This document shows positions 5,577 to 8,430 of a DNA stretch of 8,430 nucleotides, in pieces. The first letter of the stretch is position 1, and each line of letters opens with the position of its first letter. The notes under the pieces are model-generated. The model worked only from the letters and a program-made list of their open reading frames with translations, did no database searches and had not been told where the DNA came from. The translations under genes were made by a program, and so were the position numbers. The stretch lies in the NCBI GenBank assembly GCA_052143895.1, contig JBKQRT010000290.1:1-8430 (forward strand). The letters are read 5' to 3'. The stretch is from Bog-756 sp052143895. Lineage in GTDB: Bacteria; Actinomycetota; Acidimicrobiia; Acidimicrobiales; RAAP-2.

Positions 5577-6674
5577 ATGATGACAACCGATGGGGGAGCG
5601 CTGGCCCTCGAGGGCTGGCAGCTGGTACGTCGAATGCTCGACGACCTCACCGAGACGATCCGGTCCGACGCCGAGAACGAGTTGGAGCTGCTCGAGGGAC
5701 TGCGGGTCCTGGCCAGGACCACCGCGCTCGCGTCGGAGCTGTCACTCGATGTTGACGTTCACGCCCCTTGGTTCTTCAGCATGAACACCGAGGTTCGGTT
5801 CCTGGGTGGTCCGGCTCCCGACGGCGAGTACTTCCTGGCCATGATCGACGGGCGCCACCGATACCGAGTTCGTGGCCATCGCGGCACCACCGCCTACCTC
5901 GGATTCCAGGTCCTGGCCGGTATCGGCCTGACCCCCCGGCGGATGAGTGCTTACGTGTCCGACAACGAGCTCCGGCTGGCAAAGGATGGGAGCTTCACGC
6001 TGGTCTTCGCTGGCGAGAAACCGAGTCCGGAGGAGTTGGCTGGGGGCCTCTGGGTCGCCATCCCCGAAGACGCATCTTCCGTTCTCGTGCGCGAGTACAT
6101 CGCCGATCGGGACACCGAAGCCGCGGCCGAGCTCACCATCGAGCCATTGGACCCGCCCGCGCTTCCAGCACCGCCCAACGACGCCGAGCTGGCCGAGCAA
6201 CTGACCAGCATGGCGTGGACCATCGCCAAGCTGGCCACTCTGTACCGGACGATCAAGCCAGAGCTCATCGGAATGCCCAACCAGCTGGTCACCGCCGAGG
6301 CCGCCGAGCTCGGGGCAGCCGATACCACCCCGGACAATCTCTACATGATCGGCACGTTCCGTCTCGACCCGGACGAAGCCCTGGTGATCGAACTCGAACC
6401 ACCGAAGACCAGGTATTGGAGTATGACTCTGGAGAACATCTGGCACGAGTGCATCGATCCTCGCCGCCGACACAGTTCCCTCACCAACGCGGCCGCCGTT
6501 GTCGGCGAGAATGGAACGGTGCGGTTCGTCATCGCCGCCGATGACCCCGGGGTCGACAACTGGCTGGACACCGGAGGGCGACACCGGGGCTTCGTCATCC
6601 TCCGGTGGCTCGACAATCCGGACCCTCCCGCGGTCTCGCTCGAGGTGCTCCCTCTCACCGACGTGGCCGGTTGA
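5577..6674 (+). CDS. DUF1214 domain-containing protein
   Basis: A 365-aa protein with a C-terminal DUF1214 domain at about residues 250-350. The family signature regions are visible: the segment DNLYMIGTFRLDPDEALVIE, the RYWSMTLENIWHECIDP stretch, and LDTGGRHRGFVILRWL near the end. The N-terminal 200 residues carry an amphipathic helical start, then a mostly beta region (about 65-175). There is no signal peptide or membrane helix. The biochemical activity of DUF1214 proteins is not established to my knowledge; they are often found beside lipid or steroid metabolism genes. The ATG at 5577 is preferred over the GTG at 5571 because GGGAG at 5567-5571 gives a five-nt spacing to it. Its TGA overlaps the ATG of the sulfotransferase gene by one base (TGATG at 6672-6676), so the two are probably translated together and may act on a common substrate. 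Confidence 0.9.
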   Translation: MMTTDGGALALEGWQLVRRMLDDLTETIRSDAENELELLEGLRVLARTTALASELSLDVDVHAPWFFSMNTEVRFLGGPAPDGEYFLAMIDGRHRYRVRGHRGTTAYLGFQVLAGIGLTPRRMSAYVSDNELRLAKDGSFTLVFAGEKPSPEELAGGLWVAIPEDASSVLVREYIADRDTEAAAELTIEPLDPPALPAPPNDAELAEQLTSMAWTIAKLATLYRTIKPELIGMPNQLVTAEAAELGAADTTPDNLYMIGTFRLDPDEALVIELEPPKTRYWSMTLENIWHECIDPRRRHSSLTNAAAVVGENGTVRFVIAADDPGVDNWLDTGGRHRGFVILRWLDNPDPPAVSLEVLPLTDVAG

Positions 6675-7852
6675 TGGATTCCGACCGCTTCGATCGCACC
6701 AGGCTGGCAGAGACGGCTATCGCCCTCACCGGTGAAGAGGACTTCGGGGAAGACAGCTGGCAGGAAGGTCTCGACATCCTCCTCACCTCGTTGGTGGAGG
6801 AGGCCCGGCTCAACGATCTCGGCGTCGAAGTCACCGCCGCGGAGATCGTCACCTATCTCTCCAATCGACTGCTCATCACCGGGTGGCGGCGTGATCACCC
6901 CGAGGTGGCCGAAGGATCCATCACGTGTCCCATCGTCATCGTCGGGCAGCCGCGCACCGGCACGACCATCCTCTTCGACCTCCTCGGCCAGGACCCATTA
7001 CTTCGGGCCCCACTGACCTGGGAAGTCGACTGCCCCGTACCGCCGCCGGAGACTGCCACCTACGGTTCCGACCCGCGCATCGAAGAGGTCCAGGCGGCCC
7101 TCGACATGGCCGAGTCGCTCATGCCCGGGTTCACGACGTTCCATCCCATGGGCGCCCGTTTGGGACAAGAATGTGTCCGGATCACGGGGAGCGACTTCCG
7201 CAGCCTCATCATCCCCACGCAGTACCACGTGCCGAGCTACAACCGGTGGCTCCTCAACGAGGCCGATCTTGCCCCCGCCTACCGGTGGCATCGCAGCTAC
7301 TTGCAGCATCTGCAATCTCGCAATCCGGTCGGGCAGTGGCTGCTCAAGTCGCCCGCCCACCTGTGGCACCTCGACGCGTTGGCTGGGGAGTATCCCGATG
7401 CCATCGTCGTCCAGACCCATCGAGATCCCTTGCGGGTGATCGCCTCGACCAGCGCTCTGGCCGCGCACCTTCGTGGGTTGGCCAGCGATGAGGCGTCCAT
7501 TCCGGAAGCGGCCGCGCAGTATGCCGATGACATCTTCCTCGGCCTCGACCGCGGCATCGAGGCACGGGATCGGGGAACCTTTCCAGCCCGTCAGGTCATT
7601 GACGTCCACTTCGCCGATTTCATGAGTGACCCGTTCTCGAGCATCGAGCAGATCTACGCCGCCATGGGCCGTGAGCTCTCCGCATCGACCGAAGAGCGAA
7701 TGCGCGGGTTCCTCGCCAGCCATCCTGGTGACGGAGACGGCAGTGGCTCGCGCTACCGGTTTGCCGACACCGGTCTCGACGCCGACGAGCTCCGCCAACG
7801 GGCGGCCCCATACCAGCGTCGCTTCGGTGTGGCCTCCGAACCGGTGCGTTGA
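6674..7852 (+). CDS. Sulfotransferase family protein (PAPS-dependent type)
   Basis: A 392-aa cytoplasmic protein of the Sulfotransfer_3-like family, which transfers sulfate from PAPS to a hydroxyl or amine acceptor. The 5'-phosphosulfate-binding loop is GQPRTGTTIL at residues 91-100. LLKSPAHLWHLDAL at 223-236 and the 3'-phosphate-binding segment VVQTHRDPLRVIASTS at 245-260, with Arg250 and Ser258, complete the cofactor site. The N-terminal 80 residues are helical. The C-terminus has HPGDGDGSGSRYRFADTGLD (350-369), the usual form 'H..G..G.H.Y...DFGL' of this group. Start: the ATG at 6674 overlaps the upstream stop by one base, which gives translational coupling and fits the family length; the frame is open upstream to 6605 but inside the DUF1214 gene. 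No N-terminal signal is seen. The acceptor is unknown; a lipid, sterol or other hydrophobic alcohol is an inference from the neighbouring DUF1214 gene. Confidence 0.93.
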   Translation: MDSDRFDRTRLAETAIALTGEEDFGEDSWQEGLDILLTSLVEEARLNDLGVEVTAAEIVTYLSNRLLITGWRRDHPEVAEGSITCPIVIVGQPRTGTTILFDLLGQDPLLRAPLTWEVDCPVPPPETATYGSDPRIEEVQAALDMAESLMPGFTTFHPMGARLGQECVRITGSDFRSLIIPTQYHVPSYNRWLLNEADLAPAYRWHRSYLQHLQSRNPVGQWLLKSPAHLWHLDALAGEYPDAIVVQTHRDPLRVIASTSALAAHLRGLASDEASIPEAAAQYADDIFLGLDRGIEARDRGTFPARQVIDVHFADFMSDPFSSIEQIYAAMGRELSASTEERMRGFLASHPGDGDGSGSRYRFADTGLDADELRQRAAPYQRRFGVASEPVR

Positions 7853-7920
7853 GGCTACGGGCTCGACCGAACAGTGAGCCAAGACCCGCACCGGCGTCCC
7901 GGGAGCTCGTGCTGATCGCG

Positions 7921-8351
7921 TCAGGACCCCATCGGAGCGATCCCGGCATCTCCGAGTAAGGCGCGTGTCAGCCCGCTCTTCTGGTCATCGGGAAGGTCCC
8001 CGGGGTCCTACCACTCGACGGCCGAGCTCTCGTCGCCGTCGGGCCGAGGGGTGCCGGACACCACGGTGGCATCGAACGCGGCGGCGACGTAGGCGGCCTG
8101 ATCTCCTTGGGATACGCCATGCTGTGCTCGGGGCCGCCGGACACGCCGAGGATCGGGCCGAGCCGAAGCGTGACACCAGCATCCTCCTCCGCCCCTCTGA
8201 CTGCGGCTTCAGCTGGTGACTCGTCGGGCTCGATCGCACCGCCGATGGCCGCCCAGCGCCCCGTGCCGACGATCTGGAGCAGGAGCAACCGGCCATCGTC
8301 ATGCCTCGGCAGCACCGCTGCCGAGGGGAGAACGAGCAGCTCACTTCCCAC
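7921..8351 (-). pseudogene. NUDIX hydrolase (MutT-like), degenerate
   Basis: The GTG at 8351 begins a NUDIX-fold protein (SELLVLPSAAVLPR...), whose NUDIX box lies at residues 38-60: G-x5-E-x7-R-G-A-E-E-D-x-G-V. Compared with the consensus REUxEE, the first Glu (residue 53) is Gly and the last Glu (57) is Asp, so metal binding is likely lost. At 8107, after YPK, the frame shifts; one frame over the expected family C-terminus continues (GDQAAYVAAAFDATVVSGTP, then DGDESSAVEW) but it meets an in-frame TAG at 8008-8010, after which DPGDLPDDQKSGLTRALLGD follows and ends at the TGA at 7921-7923. One missing base and one base change (for example TGG or TAC to TAG) account for both lesions. The unrepaired frame would run on to 7968. 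The normal role of the family is hydrolysis of nucleoside diphosphate-linked compounds. It converges on the sulfotransferase gene, 68 bp apart. Confidence 0.85.
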
Positions 8352-8430
8352 CCGTCCGCACAGCCGTTTGACGTTGGGGGCGATAGGCGCCCGATCACGT
8401 TACCGGCGCGGTGGCGCGGACACGTGGTCG

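Noticed and set aside
5742..6584. 280-aa minus-strand open frame opposite the DUF1214 gene
   Set aside because: Antisense shadow; the plus strand carries the family signature and a good start site.
6998..7891. 297-aa minus-strand open frame opposite the sulfotransferase
   Set aside because: It is antisense to a gene with full PAPS-binding motifs and shows no family features of its own.
1..8430. Defence island, CRISPR array, prophage or toxin-antitoxin system
   Set aside because: No nuclease, methyltransferase, integrase, transposase, phage or paired small-gene signatures and no regularly spaced repeats were found on either strand.

Overview
The window is GC-rich DNA (estimated by eye at above 60% G+C) with GTG starts, strong third-position G/C and several families that are expanded in high-GC Actinobacteria: a DHA2-type exporter, a PIG-L/LmbE deacetylase, an HSL-type esterase, a DUF1214 protein and a PAPS-type sulfotransferase. 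An actinobacterium, perhaps of the Acidimicrobiia or a mycobacterial relative, is the best guess. No rRNA, tRNA, IS element or CRISPR array is visible.

Layout, left to right: (1) 1-143 is a leader holding two near-identical 26-bp direct repeats; the second abuts the ATG of a 486-aa 14-TM MFS drug exporter (144-1604). (2) 1605-2046 has no gene I can defend. (3) A standalone cyclic-nucleotide-binding (CNB) domain protein (2047-2478) is followed after 53 nt, through a pair of mutually exclusive hairpins, by a PIG-L/LmbE zinc deacetylase (2532-3245). (4) A convergent HSL/acetyl-hydrolase-type esterase lies on the minus strand (3321-4247). (5) A metallophosphatase of the GDxHG / GDxxDRG / GNHE type starts at 4460 but is frameshifted at a run of five G and has lost its C-terminal part. 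(6) 4939-5366 is a gene-poor stretch ending in a 15-bp palindrome just before a 50-aa two-TM membrane protein (5367-5519). (7) A DUF1214 protein (5577-6674) and a sulfotransferase (6674-7852) form a translationally coupled pair with TGATG stop/start overlap. (8) A converging NUDIX hydrolase (7921-8351, minus) is a pseudogene with a frameshift, an in-frame TAG and a substituted catalytic glutamate.

Functionally this reads as a loose collection of accessory metabolic genes. The only clear multi-gene unit is the DUF1214-sulfotransferase pair, possibly with the small membrane protein 57 nt upstream. CNB plus PIG-L may be a second short operon. Two of nine recognisable protein genes are broken, which together with the long non-coding stretches suggests a region of relaxed selection, or sequencing/assembly indels at some of the lesions. 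I do not see convincing evidence for an undescribed defence or mobile system; the points most worth checking are the repeat/palindrome elements, the coupled pair and the decayed genes.
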